From positions 248,001 to 312,000 of the forward strand of contig NZ_SLZQ01000004.1 in NCBI RefSeq assembly GCF_004342585.1: a stretch of DNA of 64,000 nucleotides, written 5' to 3'. The notes under the pieces are model-generated. The model did no database searches. It was given only the letters and a program-made list of their open reading frames with translations, and was not told the origin of the DNA. The translations under genes were made by a program, and so were the position numbers. The DNA comes from Paucimonas lemoignei (lineage in GTDB: Bacteria > Pseudomonadota > Gammaproteobacteria > Burkholderiales > Burkholderiaceae_D). This document shows positions 29,203-37,894 of this stretch, piece after piece; the first letter of the stretch is position 1, and every line of letters begins with the position of its first letter.

Positions 29203-30810
29203 ATGACAAACCGTGCCGAAATCGTCATCACCGCACTGGATAAAGCCAGTGCGGTGATCAACCGGATTGCTGATCGCATGGATGCGCTCGGCAACAAAAG
29301 CAATATCGGGAAAGCGTGGGAGCGGCTGGGAGAGACCGCTGGCATGGAAAAGGTAAGCGGCGCGCTGTCCAAGATCGGCGGCAACCTGCAGGCCATCGCC
29401 GGATACGGCACCGTGGCGGCCGGCGCGATCGCCGGCGTCTTTTCGACAGCGGTCAATGCCGTCGACGACTTTGGCGACTCGATGGCCAATGCCGGCATCA
29501 AGGGCAAGCAGCTGGTGGAAATCAGCGCGCTGCGGGATTACCTCGGGCAGTTCGGCGTATCGGCAGAAGATTCGTCTGCCGCCATGCTGAAGCTGACCGG
29601 CAATATCAGCTCGGCCGTTGCTGGCAACAAGGAAGCACAGGCGGCGTTCGCAGCAACCGGCATTTCGATGGATGATCTGAAGAAGAAGACGCCCACCGAT
29701 GTGCTGATGAAAATGATGGACGTTTTCAGCCAGAGCGACAAGTCGGGCGCCAAGCTGAAAGTGCTCCAGGCGCTCGCCGGTAAGAGTTCGGTCAAGATGG
29801 CCGAGGGCTTGAGTCAGGGCGTGGAGAAATTCGAGGAATACAAGCGGCAGGCCAAGGCGGCGCTGCTGACCGAGAAGGACTTCGAGGATGCTGGCAACGC
29901 TGCCGACAGCATGACCCGCATCACCGGGCTGATCGGACGTGCTGCACAGAAGATGGCGGCGGTCGCTGCGCCGAAGCTGCAGGCGTTCCTCGACAAGCGC
30001 GAGGCCGGGCTGCTCGAGCTGATCCCGAAGCTGGTCGACTGGATGGATCGATTCGTCAATTCCTTCGACGAAAAAAAGGTGATGGAGTTTTTTGACAACG
30101 TCGGCAGCGTGGTGTCTGGTGTCGCGTCAGTTTTCAAGTGGTTTAACGACAATACCAGTACCACCACCAAGGTAGTAGCGGTGCTGGGCGTGGTGTTTGC
30201 GCCAACGATCGCGGCGCTGTTCTCGATCGGCTCCGTCGCACTGCCGCTGGTAATCGCAGGCATGAAGGCGCTGGGTGCCGCGGCACTGGCGAACCCGTTT
30301 GTTCTCGTCATTGCAGCGATCGCCGCCGGCGTCTATCTGATCTACAAAAACTGGGGCAGCATCGTCGAGTACTTCAGCGGCGTATGGAGCAGGATCAAGG
30401 CCGTCTTCGAGGTGAATTTCTTCGATGGACTGATCCAGCTCTATCTAGAGTCGTGGCAGGCACTGGGCAACGGCATCATCGGCATCATCAAAAGCATTCC
30501 GCTGATCCGGGATCTGGACATCGTCAAGAACATGTCGCAGCTCGATTTCGCCTCCAAGCGAGCCGAAGAGATCGCCGGCAAAAAGTCGGCGGGCGCCGCC
30601 GGCTCTTCACCGGCTTCCAGCGCGCCCGAGCAGTTTGGACGTGGCCAGACGGCTGCACAGCTGCTCGCTGGCGGCGGGAAAACCGAAGTCGGCGGTCGTA
30701 TCAAGATTGAACTGACAGGGGCGCCGGCCAAAGTGACGCAGCTGTCCAGCAACAACAGCGCGGTGCCGATCGATGTCAGCGCCGGGCTGTACGGGGTGGG
30801 CGGGGCCTAA
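29203..30810 (+). CDS. Tail tape measure protein
   Basis: A 535-residue protein. The N-terminus (AEIVITALDKASAVINRIAD) and the Ala/Gly-rich helices following are typical. Hydrophobic segments at about residues 340-365 (VVAVLGVVFAPTIAALFSIG) and 375-410 (ALANPFVLVIAAIAAGVYLI) followed by YKNWGSIVEYFSGVWSRIK match phage tape measures. Length would predict a short tail of roughly 80 nm by the usual 1.5 angstrom per residue rule. Start at the ATG at 29203 (AAGGA upstream). Its stop overlaps the end of a convergent minus-strand gene. Confidence 0.9.
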   Translation: MTNRAEIVITALDKASAVINRIADRMDALGNKSNIGKAWERLGETAGMEKVSGALSKIGGNLQAIAGYGTVAAGAIAGVFSTAVNAVDDFGDSMANAGIKGKQLVEISALRDYLGQFGVSAEDSSAAMLKLTGNISSAVAGNKEAQAAFAATGISMDDLKKKTPTDVLMKMMDVFSQSDKSGAKLKVLQALAGKSSVKMAEGLSQGVEKFEEYKRQAKAALLTEKDFEDAGNAADSMTRITGLIGRAAQKMAAVAAPKLQAFLDKREAGLLELIPKLVDWMDRFVNSFDEKKVMEFFDNVGSVVSGVASVFKWFNDNTSTTTKVVAVLGVVFAPTIAALFSIGSVALPLVIAGMKALGAAALANPFVLVIAAIAAGVYLIYKNWGSIVEYFSGVWSRIKAVFEVNFFDGLIQLYLESWQALGNGIIGIIKSIPLIRDLDIVKNMSQLDFASKRAEEIAGKKSAGAAGSSPASSAPEQFGRGQTAAQLLAGGGKTEVGGRIKIELTGAPAKVTQLSSNNSAVPIDVSAGLYGVGGA

Positions 30811-31058
30811 TCGGTTTTTTCGAGTTCACGGTCGGCCATCTTGCGAACGCCCAGCACGATGCCGGCCGTGAGAATCAGCCAGATGACCCATGCCTCGGCG
30901 CTCCACTGGCGGATTGTGTTCGGGAATTCAGTCGACAAAAACCACACCAGGCCGCCGGCAATAACCGGGCCGAGGGCGTCGCCGCTCTTGATCAATTGGG
31001 CTCGGTCTGATGCCCGGGCCATTGCTTTTTGCATTTTCAACTGTTCTTCTTTTTCCAT
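30807..31058 (-). CDS. Antisense small membrane protein between tail genes, possible moron
   Basis: An 83-residue protein read against the tail operon. The N-terminal ~35 residues are charged (MEKEEQLKMQKAMARASDRA). Two hydrophobic stretches follow: DALGPVIAGGLVWFLS and AWVIWLILTAGIVLGV, then a charged tail. It has its own AGGGAGGA ribosome site. It occupies the 260-base gap between tape measure and gpN genes, which are adjacent in Mu. A small two-TM protein expressed in the lysogen could act in superinfection exclusion; this is inference from position and topology. Confidence 0.65.
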   Translation of the reverse strand: MEKEEQLKMQKAMARASDRAQLIKSGDALGPVIAGGLVWFLSTEFPNTIRQWSAEAWVIWLILTAGIVLGVRKMADRELEKTD

Positions 31059-31070
31059 GTGGTCCTCCCT

Positions 31071-32216
31071 ATGACTTGGCGTGATCAATTACAGCCCGCG
31101 TCGTTTCGCGGCGTCCCGTTCGAGGTGATGTCGACCAGCCTGACAGCCGGCCGCCGCCTCGCGCGGCATGAGTACCCGCAGCGCGATGTCCCGTATCTGG
31201 AAGACATGGGGCGCCGCGCCCGCGAATACAAGGTGGAAGCATACATCATCGGACCGGAATACATGTCCGGCCGCGACCAGCTGCTGGCAGCGATCGAAGA
31301 AGAAGGCGCTGGCCAGCTGGTGCACCGCTATCACGGTACCAGGCTGGTGACGGTGACCGAGTGCGAGCTGACCGAGTCGACCGAGTTCGGCGGCATGGCT
31401 AAGTTCACCCTGAATTTCGTCGAGGCTGGCGAGCAGGCCCAGCCGTCTGTCGGCATTGATTCCGCTGCCGAGCTGGTACAGGTGCAGGACGTTGCCTACG
31501 ATGCCATCGCCGAAGACTTCAAGCAGCAATTCTCGATCGACGGCCTGCCCAGCTGGGGTGTTGGCGACATCCAGTCGTCAATTACCGATTTCTTGATGCT
31601 GGACGATTTCCGGCAAATTATCTCTGCTGCAAACGGTTTCAAGTCAAAGATCGGCGATCTGCTCGGCCTGCCAGGCTCGCTTGCATCCGAAATCATCAGT
31701 CTGGTGCGTTCTCTGGCGCGTGTAGTCGATATTCTGGACCAGCCCTATGTGCCGACGAGCCTCGGCGCCGGGAGCGTCCAGAATGCCTCTGTACGGGGTG
31801 TGGTGCAGCGGCAGCAGTCCGCAGTAACCACGCTGGTCAAACGCGCCGCACTGGTGCAGCAGGCGGGCTTGGTATCGAACGCCGAGCTATCGACGGGCAA
31901 CGACGTGCAGTCCGCCCGGTCGGAAATCCTGCGAGCCTTTGACGAGCATGACTATGCAGTCGGTGCGCCGCGTCCATCGGCAGCTGTGGCGACGTCGCTC
32001 AAGGCCGTACGCACGGCGGCGCTGATCAATCTGTCCAGGCAGAGTGCAGCGCTGCCGCGAACCTATGCCCTGCAGCTGCTTGAGCCGCAGCCGGCGCTCG
32101 CCTTGTCGTATTCGCTCTATGGCGACTTGCGGGCCAGCGATATCGTCCGGCGCAATGCAGTCCGGCACCCAGGCTTCGTGCCAGCCGGTGTACCACTTCA
32201 ACTCGCGGCGGAATGA
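31071..32216 (+). CDS. Mu gpN-like DNA circularisation/tail protein
   Basis: A 381-residue protein. The N-terminus (WRDQLQPASFRGVPFEVMST, RRLARHEYPQRDVPYLEDMG, REYKVEAYIIGPEYMSGRDQ) is the DNA_circ_N family, seen in Mu gpN, which is a baseplate protein at the tube-baseplate junction. The C-terminal half is helical. The ATG at 31071 has no clear ribosome site because the antisense gene lies directly before it, so translation may rely on another signal. Its stop overlaps the next start. Confidence 0.88.
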   Translation: MTWRDQLQPASFRGVPFEVMSTSLTAGRRLARHEYPQRDVPYLEDMGRRAREYKVEAYIIGPEYMSGRDQLLAAIEEEGAGQLVHRYHGTRLVTVTECELTESTEFGGMAKFTLNFVEAGEQAQPSVGIDSAAELVQVQDVAYDAIAEDFKQQFSIDGLPSWGVGDIQSSITDFLMLDDFRQIISAANGFKSKIGDLLGLPGSLASEIISLVRSLARVVDILDQPYVPTSLGAGSVQNASVRGVVQRQQSAVTTLVKRAALVQQAGLVSNAELSTGNDVQSARSEILRAFDEHDYAVGAPRPSAAVATSLKAVRTAALINLSRQSAALPRTYALQLLEPQPALALSYSLYGDLRASDIVRRNAVRHPGFVPAGVPLQLAAE

Positions 32217-33400
32217 TGGAACAAAGAAACAAGCTCACGCTGCACGTCGGCGGGCGCATCTACGGCGGCTGGACCAGTGTGCTGGTCCGGCATGGCATTG
32301 AGCAGATCGCCGGCACATTCGACATCAGCCTGACCGAGCGCTGGCCAAACCAGCAAACCGAGTGGGCGATCCCGCCGGGCGAGTTTTGCGAGGTCAGGAT
32401 CGGCGCGCACGTGGTCGTCAATGGCTACGTCGATTCGGTCAGCGTCACCTATGACGCAAACGATCACCGGATTCAGATCAAGGGCCGGGACCGAACCGGC
32501 GACTTGGTCGACTGCTCGGCGCCCAGCCAGGCATTTTCCGGGCTGACGTTCAAGCAAATTGCCGACAAGCTGTGCGCCCCCTTCAGCGTCAAGGTCTACG
32601 ACGAAACCACCAGCGAGAAGAAGCTGACGGTCCAGCAGAAGAAGATTGGCAAGCAGGGGACGCCGCCGAAATCGAAGCGGGTCGAGGGCAGCCTGCCGAA
32701 GTGTGCTTGCCAGAACGGCGAGACGGTCTTCCGGACGCTGGAAAAGCTCGCGCGCAATGAGGGGCTGCTGCTGGTTTCCGATCATGAGGGCGGGCTGCTG
32801 CTGACGCGTGCCGGCCGTGCTGGCCGGGTGGAAGTGCCGCTCGAGTTCGGCAAAAACGTGCTGTCGGCAAATCTCGATGTCTCGCATGCAAACCTGTTTT
32901 CCGAGATCACGGTCAAGGGGCAGTCAAGTGCGCAGGACGTCGACGATGTCGGCAAATTCGAGTCGGTCATTTCCAGCAAGACGACCGTCAAGCGCGCCGG
33001 TGGCGACGTAAAGACCGGCAGCAGCCAGATTGCCCGGTACCGGCCGCTGATCGTGGTCTGCGAGTCGCAGGCTGACGCCGCGCGGATCCGGCAACGGGCG
33101 GAGTGGGAGGTCGGCAACCGGGAGGCCAAGTCCCGCAAGTACGTTGCTACGGTGCAGGGCTGGTACCCGGATCCAAAAAGCGATGATATCTGGCGCATCA
33201 ACAGCATGGTCCGGGTGATTGATCGACTGAGCAGGATTGACGAAGAGTGGCTGATCGCCGCCGTCAATTTCAAGCTCGACGAAGGTGGTACGACGGCGGA
33301 AATCGAGCTGACCAGCCCGAAGGCGTTCGACCAGCTTCCCGAGATCCCGCAGCCGAAAAAAGGCGCTGCCGACACGACAGGAAAATTTGAGAGGGTCTGA
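32213..33400 (+). CDS. Mu gpP-like baseplate hub protein
   Basis: A 395-residue protein (NKLTLHVGGRIYGGWTSVLV, WAIPPGEFCEVRIGAHVVVN, RIQIKGRDRTGDLVDCSAPS). The beta-rich hub domains match the Mu gp44/gpP (T4 gp27-like) family. It forms the trimeric hub holding the spike. ATG-ATG at 32213/32216 leaves the exact start open. It overlaps the next gene by one base. Confidence 0.9.
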   Translation: MMEQRNKLTLHVGGRIYGGWTSVLVRHGIEQIAGTFDISLTERWPNQQTEWAIPPGEFCEVRIGAHVVVNGYVDSVSVTYDANDHRIQIKGRDRTGDLVDCSAPSQAFSGLTFKQIADKLCAPFSVKVYDETTSEKKLTVQQKKIGKQGTPPKSKRVEGSLPKCACQNGETVFRTLEKLARNEGLLLVSDHEGGLLLTRAGRAGRVEVPLEFGKNVLSANLDVSHANLFSEITVKGQSSAQDVDDVGKFESVISSKTTVKRAGGDVKTGSSQIARYRPLIVVCESQADAARIRQRAEWEVGNREAKSRKYVATVQGWYPDPKSDDIWRINSMVRVIDRLSRIDEEWLIAAVNFKLDEGGTTAEIELTSPKAFDQLPEIPQPKKGAADTTGKFERV

Positions 33401-33966
33401 TGTTTGATGCAATCGACAAGCTGACGGCCGGTGCGCGTAACAAGGCGGCGCTGATGGTCGGCCGCTGCATCCTGAAGGCGATCGGCGATGGCAAGGCGGT
33501 GCAGCTGGTGCAAGCCCAGCTGCTGGCCGAAGAGATCCATGACGACGTCGAGCGGATTCAGGAATACGGCTTCACCAGCGTGCCGAAGCCAGGCGCTGAA
33601 GGAGTGATCGTTTTCGTTGGCGGCAACCGCGACCATGGACTGCTGATTGCCGTCGAGGACCGCCGTTTCCGGCTCAAGGCACTCGAGTCGGGCGAAGTGG
33701 CGATCTACGACGATCAGGGGCAGAAGGTTCACCTCACCCGAACGGGCATCGTGATCGACGGCGCCGGCAAGGATGTGACGATCGTCAATGCCCCGGTGGT
33801 GCATGTGCCGCAGGACTTGCAGGTCGGGCGCGACATCATTGCCGGGCGTGACATCAAGGATGCGGGCGGCACGAAATCCATGGCAGGCATGCGAGGGACT
33901 TATAACGCCCATACGCATAACGACCCACAGGGTGGCACCGTCAATACACCGAATCAGGGAATGTAA
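33400..33966 (+). CDS. Baseplate assembly/spike protein (Mu gp45-like)
   Basis: A 188-residue protein. An OB-like N-terminal part (QLLAEEIHDDVERIQEYGFT, GVIVFVGGNRDHGLLIAVED) is followed by beta-helical repeats (GKDVTIVNAPVVHVPQDLQV, GRDIIAGRDIKDAGG) and ends NAHTHNDPQGG, whose H-x-H pattern can bind the spike-tip iron. This is the Mu gp45 central spike that pierces the outer membrane. Confidence 0.93.
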   Translation: MFDAIDKLTAGARNKAALMVGRCILKAIGDGKAVQLVQAQLLAEEIHDDVERIQEYGFTSVPKPGAEGVIVFVGGNRDHGLLIAVEDRRFRLKALESGEVAIYDDQGQKVHLTRTGIVIDGAGKDVTIVNAPVVHVPQDLQVGRDIIAGRDIKDAGGTKSMAGMRGTYNAHTHNDPQGGTVNTPNQGM

Positions 33967-34424
33967 TGGACATCGAAACTTTCTGGGATCCGGTCAATGC
34001 GCGCGGCGACTGGCGGCTTGCTTCCGGAGGCCTGCTGTCGGGCGCGCATGACCTCAAAACAGCTGCGTTGATTTCGCTTTTTACGTGGCGTCGGGCGCGT
34101 CCGGATGACGTGCTGCCGGATCCGTCCATGCGACGGAAAGGCTGCTGGATCGATGCGATTACCCGCCGCGAAATGGGCTCGCGCCTGTGGCTGCTGCAGC
34201 GGGAAAAGCAGACTCGCGTCGTGGTCCTGCGCGCGAAGGAATATGCCGAAGAGGCGCTCGCGTGGCTGGTTGAGGACGGGGTCTGCAGCAGCGTCGAGGT
34301 GGTCGCTGAAATCACGGCGCCGGGCGTGCTCGGCCTGCAGTGCATTTTCATGCGAGACAACAAGCCCACGATGAAATTCCAGTTTGATTTCGCGTGGTCA
34401 AACCTGCAATTAGTGAAGAGCTGA
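33966..34424 (+). CDS. Mu gp46-like baseplate wedge protein
   Basis: A 152-residue protein (MDIETFWDPVNARGDWRLAS, LKTAALISLFTWRRARPDDV, GCWIDAITRREMGSRLWLLQ). It matches GP46/gpW-25-like wedge proteins by the DWxL...L-x-T-A...S-L-F-T-D/W-R-R pattern and 'G-W-W-x-D' turn (GCWID). It follows the spike gene by overlap. Confidence 0.92.
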   Translation: MDIETFWDPVNARGDWRLASGGLLSGAHDLKTAALISLFTWRRARPDDVLPDPSMRRKGCWIDAITRREMGSRLWLLQREKQTRVVVLRAKEYAEEALAWLVEDGVCSSVEVVAEITAPGVLGLQCIFMRDNKPTMKFQFDFAWSNLQLVKS

Positions 34425-34425
34425 C

Positions 34426-35475
34426 ATGCCATTTACAAGACCGGAACTTATTGACTTGCGCGACGCGGCGTATGCCGACATCGAGCGCATTCCCGGCGCC
34501 GATGCGCGCCTTGCCTTTGGCAATCTGAACGTACTGGCCCACATCGTTGCCGGTGCCGTCGACGGGTTGTATGGCTATCTGGACTGGCAAAGCCGGCAGT
34601 TGCTGCCGGACACAGCGGACGCCGAGGTGCTGGACCGCCATGCGTCGATCTGGAGCGTCACGCGGCGCCCCGCTGAACCTGCGTCCGGTGACGTCACCGT
34701 GTCCGGCGCTATCGGCACTGTCGTACCAGCCGGGACGCTTTTCGTGCGGACCGACGGCCAGCAGTTTGCAAGCACGGTGGAGGTGGTTCTTGCTGGCGCC
34801 ACGGCTGCAGTGAATGTCCAGGCGGCGGTTGCTGGGGTGCTATCGAATACGGCGGCCGGCTCGGCCATGACGCTGGTGTCCCCCGTTCCCGGGCTGGCCA
34901 GTGCTGCAACGGTTGCTGCCGGCGGGCTGGTAAACGGCTCTGACGTCGAAACGGACGCGGCTCTGCGAGCCAGGCTGCTGAAGCGTGTCCAGTCGCCACC
35001 GGACGGCGGATCCATGACCGACTATGAACAATGGGCGCTTGAGGTTCCCGGTGTCACACGGGCATGGGTCTATCCGCTGGAGTTGGGGCCGGGAACGGTG
35101 ACGGTTCGCTTCGTTCGTGACGGCGATGTGAGCTTGATTCCTGACGCCGGCGAGGTTGCAGCCGTTCAGTCCTATATCGATGCATTGCGGCCGGTTACAT
35201 CAGCGCTGACGGTCGTGGCGCCGGTTGCCTCTCCGATCAACTTCCAGATTCAGCTGACGCCGGGATCGGCTGCGGTAAAGGCTGCGGTCGAATCTGAACT
35301 GCGCGATCTGATCAAGCGCGAGGCGGCGCCCGGGAAGACCCTGCTGGTCAGTCACATTCGTGAGGCGATCAGCATTGCGGTCGGTGAAGAAGATCACGTC
35401 CTGATTGCGCCAGCGGCGAACGTTGTGAATGCAGTAGGCCAGATCGCGACCTTCGGGGGCATTGTATGGAGCTGA
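34426..35475 (+). CDS. Baseplate J-like protein (Mu gp47)
   Basis: A 349-residue protein (RPELIDLRDAAYADIERIPG, LDRHASIWSVTRRPAEPASG, VTVSGAIGTVVPAGTLFVRT, then DGGSMTDYEQWALEVPGVTR). This is the Baseplate_J family, the wedge that triggers sheath contraction. It overlaps the next gene by ten bases. Confidence 0.95.
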   Translation: MPFTRPELIDLRDAAYADIERIPGADARLAFGNLNVLAHIVAGAVDGLYGYLDWQSRQLLPDTADAEVLDRHASIWSVTRRPAEPASGDVTVSGAIGTVVPAGTLFVRTDGQQFASTVEVVLAGATAAVNVQAAVAGVLSNTAAGSAMTLVSPVPGLASAATVAAGGLVNGSDVETDAALRARLLKRVQSPPDGGSMTDYEQWALEVPGVTRAWVYPLELGPGTVTVRFVRDGDVSLIPDAGEVAAVQSYIDALRPVTSALTVVAPVASPINFQIQLTPGSAAVKAAVESELRDLIKREAAPGKTLLVSHIREAISIAVGEEDHVLIAPAANVVNAVGQIATFGGIVWS

Positions 35476-36056
35476 CAAGGGAGGACTATCAGCGCCTGCT
35501 GCTGCAGCTGCTACCGGAGGGGCCGATCTGGCCGCGTGACCTTGACACAGTGATTGCAAAAGTATTGGGCGCATTGTCGGACAGTCTGGTGCGGGTAGAC
35601 CGCCGTGCTGCCGACGTGATGGGCGAGATCGATCCGCGGCAGACCCGGGAGTTGTTGGTCGACTGGGAGCGGAATTTCGGTCTGCCTGACGGGTGTATGT
35701 CCGACACGCCGACCGGTGATGAGCGAAGGCTGCGACTGCATCAAAAAGTTGCATGGCAAGGCGGGCAATCCAAGGCATTTTTTATCGGCCTGCTTGAGGC
35801 GCTCGGCTACCCGGGCTGCACGATCACCGAATATCGCCGCATGACAGTCAACAGTAAGTGCGACGCGGCGATCAATCAGGGTGGGTGGTGCTACGCGTGG
35901 CGAGTCAACGTCCCTCTAACTGTGAACGTGAAGGTCATGACTTGCAATAGTTCCTGCGACGCGCCGCTTGCACGGTGGGGTGATCCGGGCCTGATGTGTG
36001 TGCTGTCCCAGCATAAGCCGGCACATACGATTCTTTACATTTCCTATGGAGTTTAA
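35466..36056 (+). CDS. DUF2313 tail protein (Mu gp48/YmfQ-like)
   Basis: A 196-residue protein (LTREDYQRLLLQLLPEGPIW, TRELLVDWERNFGLPDGCM, ERRLRLHQKVAWQGGQSKAF). The family links baseplate to tail fibres. It has paired Cys and Trp residues in the C-terminal part (VMTCNSSCDAPLARWGDPGL). It is followed by the fibre gene after three bases. Confidence 0.92.
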   Translation: MELTREDYQRLLLQLLPEGPIWPRDLDTVIAKVLGALSDSLVRVDRRAADVMGEIDPRQTRELLVDWERNFGLPDGCMSDTPTGDERRLRLHQKVAWQGGQSKAFFIGLLEALGYPGCTITEYRRMTVNSKCDAAINQGGWCYAWRVNVPLTVNVKVMTCNSSCDAPLARWGDPGLMCVLSQHKPAHTILYISYGV

Positions 36057-36059
36057 GCA

Positions 36060-36752
36060 ATGAGACGAATTTCTACGGCGACCAAGCAGGTCGACAAGTT
36101 CGGCGCAGGCAAGCATGGTTTCCGCGACGGTGATCCGGTAAATGCGATCTCTGCCACTGATCTGGAGGCACAGTTCTTTGATCACGTGCAGGAAGAGTTG
36201 TGTGCGATTGTTGAAGCGGCAGGCGGTGCTGCGGACGGCAGCTCGCGGAGCCAAGTCGTCAATGCGATTCTTTCGCTGATTGCTGCAAATGGCAGCGCAC
36301 CGGGGAAAGTGGCTTATTTTGCGATGTCCTCGGCTCCTGCTGGCTATCTGAAAGCGAACGGTGCTTTGGTGTCTCGCACGACTTATGCGGCGCTGTTTGC
36401 GGCAATCAGCACGACATTCGGTGCCGGTGATGGTGTAACAACATTCAAGCTGCCGGACCTGCGAGGGGAATTTATTCGGGGATGGTCTGATGGAGCAGGC
36501 GTTGATAGTGGGCGTGTTTTTGGTAGCGCACAGACTGATGCTATGCAGGGGCACGTACACCCTGGATGGGCCAACGCGACGGCTGCTAGTGCAACGGATA
36601 CCCCCGCTGGGGCTGGTGGAACACAGTACACAGGGATCATCAATAACCCAAGTACAGGCAACCCCGCCACTGACGGTGTGAACGGCACTCCAAGAACCGC
36701 AGCAGAAACCCGTCCGCGCAATATTGCGCTGTTAGCGTGCATTAAATATTAA
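36060..36752 (+). CDS. Tail fibre protein with phage tail collar domain
   Basis: A short 230-residue fibre. Residues ~85-150 are the collar domain (GKVAYFAMSSAPAGYLKANG, FGAGDGVTTFKLPDLRGEFI, RGWSDGAG). The N-terminal 80 residues attach to the baseplate (TKQVDKFGAGKHGFRDGDPV). The C-terminal Gly/Thr/Ala-rich tip ends NIALLACIKY, a common fibre ending. It recognises the host surface. Lower GC than its neighbours in the last third hints at exchange. Confidence 0.88.
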   Translation: MRRISTATKQVDKFGAGKHGFRDGDPVNAISATDLEAQFFDHVQEELCAIVEAAGGAADGSSRSQVVNAILSLIAANGSAPGKVAYFAMSSAPAGYLKANGALVSRTTYAALFAAISTTFGAGDGVTTFKLPDLRGEFIRGWSDGAGVDSGRVFGSAQTDAMQGHVHPGWANATAASATDTPAGAGGTQYTGIINNPSTGNPATDGVNGTPRTAAETRPRNIALLACIKY

Positions 36753-36761
36753 GGTGCCAAT

Positions 36762-37352
36762 ATGGAATTTATTACAGTCTTTCAACTTGATCCGAATGGC
36801 ATCTTTATTGGTGAAACCGTCGCAGACCGCTCCCCGTTGGAGGAGGGTGTTTTCCTGGTTCCAGATGGCTGTGTACAAGAGCCTCCGCCTGCATTTGTCG
36901 CAGGCAAGCTGCGTGCCTTCGTTAATGGTGCATGGCAGTACCAGGATCCGCCATTGCTGCCGGATAGCATTGGCGAGGATCCTGCCCCTCCGGCATTGGA
37001 GCAGATGCGCATGCAGGCAATCCGTTCGTTAAATGAGCGGTGTCAGGCGATTGCCGACCATCTGACAGCAAGTTATCCCGATTTTGAGAAATTAACTTGG
37101 GAAGATCAGCGCCGAGAGGCGGTCGCATGGCAGGCGGATTCAGCTGCGCCGACGCCCTACATCGATGGGCTTGCCGTGTTGCGGGGTATCGATCGGGTCG
37201 AGTATTTGACGCGAACCCTTGCCAAGATCACGTCTTTTGCATCAGCGGCGCAACGACTTGTTGGTTTGCGGCAGAAATATGAGGACCAATTCAGAGCTGC
37301 CACATCGCCAGAGGAAATCGCAGCGATCAACCCGGTCATTACATTGGAATAA
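36762..37352 (+). CDS. Tail fibre assembly-like protein
   Basis: A 196-residue protein (MEFITVFQLDPNGIFIGETV, PDGCVQEPPPAFVAGKLRAF, GAWQYQD). The opening with the Pro-rich 'E-P-P-x' strand and a helical C-terminus (QMRMQAIRSLNERCQAIADH, PYIDGLAVLRGIDRVEYLTR) is usual for small fibre chaperones of Mu-like phages. It lies immediately after the fibre gene. Confidence 0.7.
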   Translation: MEFITVFQLDPNGIFIGETVADRSPLEEGVFLVPDGCVQEPPPAFVAGKLRAFVNGAWQYQDPPLLPDSIGEDPAPPALEQMRMQAIRSLNERCQAIADHLTASYPDFEKLTWEDQRREAVAWQADSAAPTPYIDGLAVLRGIDRVEYLTRTLAKITSFASAAQRLVGLRQKYEDQFRAATSPEEIAAINPVITLE

Positions 37353-37358
37353 ATCGCC

Positions 37359-37886
37359 ATGAAAATCGCCTTCTACAAGGGGCGGGAGCGCCTCTTCAAT
37401 CGGTTCGTCAGCTGGTGGACGCGCGGGCCGTACTCGCACTGCGAGGCTGTCTTCGATGGTTTTCGCGGTCTTGACGGTCCGGTCCTGTGCGGATCCTCGT
37501 CCTTCATGGATGGCGGTGTGCGCACCAAGATGATCGAGCTTATTCCAGAGCACTGGGACATCATCGATGTGCCCGCGATCGACGGTTTGCGGGTGCTTGA
37601 CTGGTTCGCCAGGCACAAGCGTGACCGGTATGACGTGATCGGGCTGCTGTCCACCTCGGTTCCAATCGTCGAGTCGAGAAAGCGCTGGTTCTGCAACGAG
37701 GCCGTCGGTCACGCTGCAGGGCTGTCAGAGGCGTGGCGCTTCAACCCGAACGGGTTCGCGCGCATCGTGGAGCTGCTGCCGGGCAGTAAATGGGTTCAGG
37801 GTGGGCCGCCGCTGGCTGGTAGTACGGCGCGATCAAAACAATCAAAAGAACCAAAACGACCCGCTTCGGCGGGTTTTTCTTTATAG
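37359..37886 (+). CDS. Papain-like (NlpC/P60/YiiX-type) phage enzyme
   Basis: A 175-residue protein (MKIAFYKGRERLFNRFVSWW, TRGPYSHCEAVFDG). The 'S-H-C-E-x-x-F' element and the later RKRWFCNEAVGHAAGL element fit permuted papain-like enzymes of the YiiX/YebB type: His first, then the nucleophilic Cys in WFCNE. Substrates could be peptidoglycan or lipid-linked; unknown here. The last ten residues (PKRPASAGFSL) are coded by a terminator hairpin (37859-37882), so the C-terminus may be an accident of where the stop lies. Confidence 0.72.
   Translation: MKIAFYKGRERLFNRFVSWWTRGPYSHCEAVFDGFRGLDGPVLCGSSSFMDGGVRTKMIELIPEHWDIIDVPAIDGLRVLDWFARHKRDRYDVIGLLSTSVPIVESRKRWFCNEAVGHAAGLSEAWRFNPNGFARIVELLPGSKWVQGGPPLAGSTARSKQSKEPKRPASAGFSL
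37859..37882 (+). terminator. Terminator closing the tail operon
   Basis: ACCCGC-TTCG-GCGGGT followed by TTTTCTTT. It sits within the final codons of the papain-like gene and just before the lysis genes. Confidence 0.85.
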
Positions 37887-37894
37887 GGGCGGCA

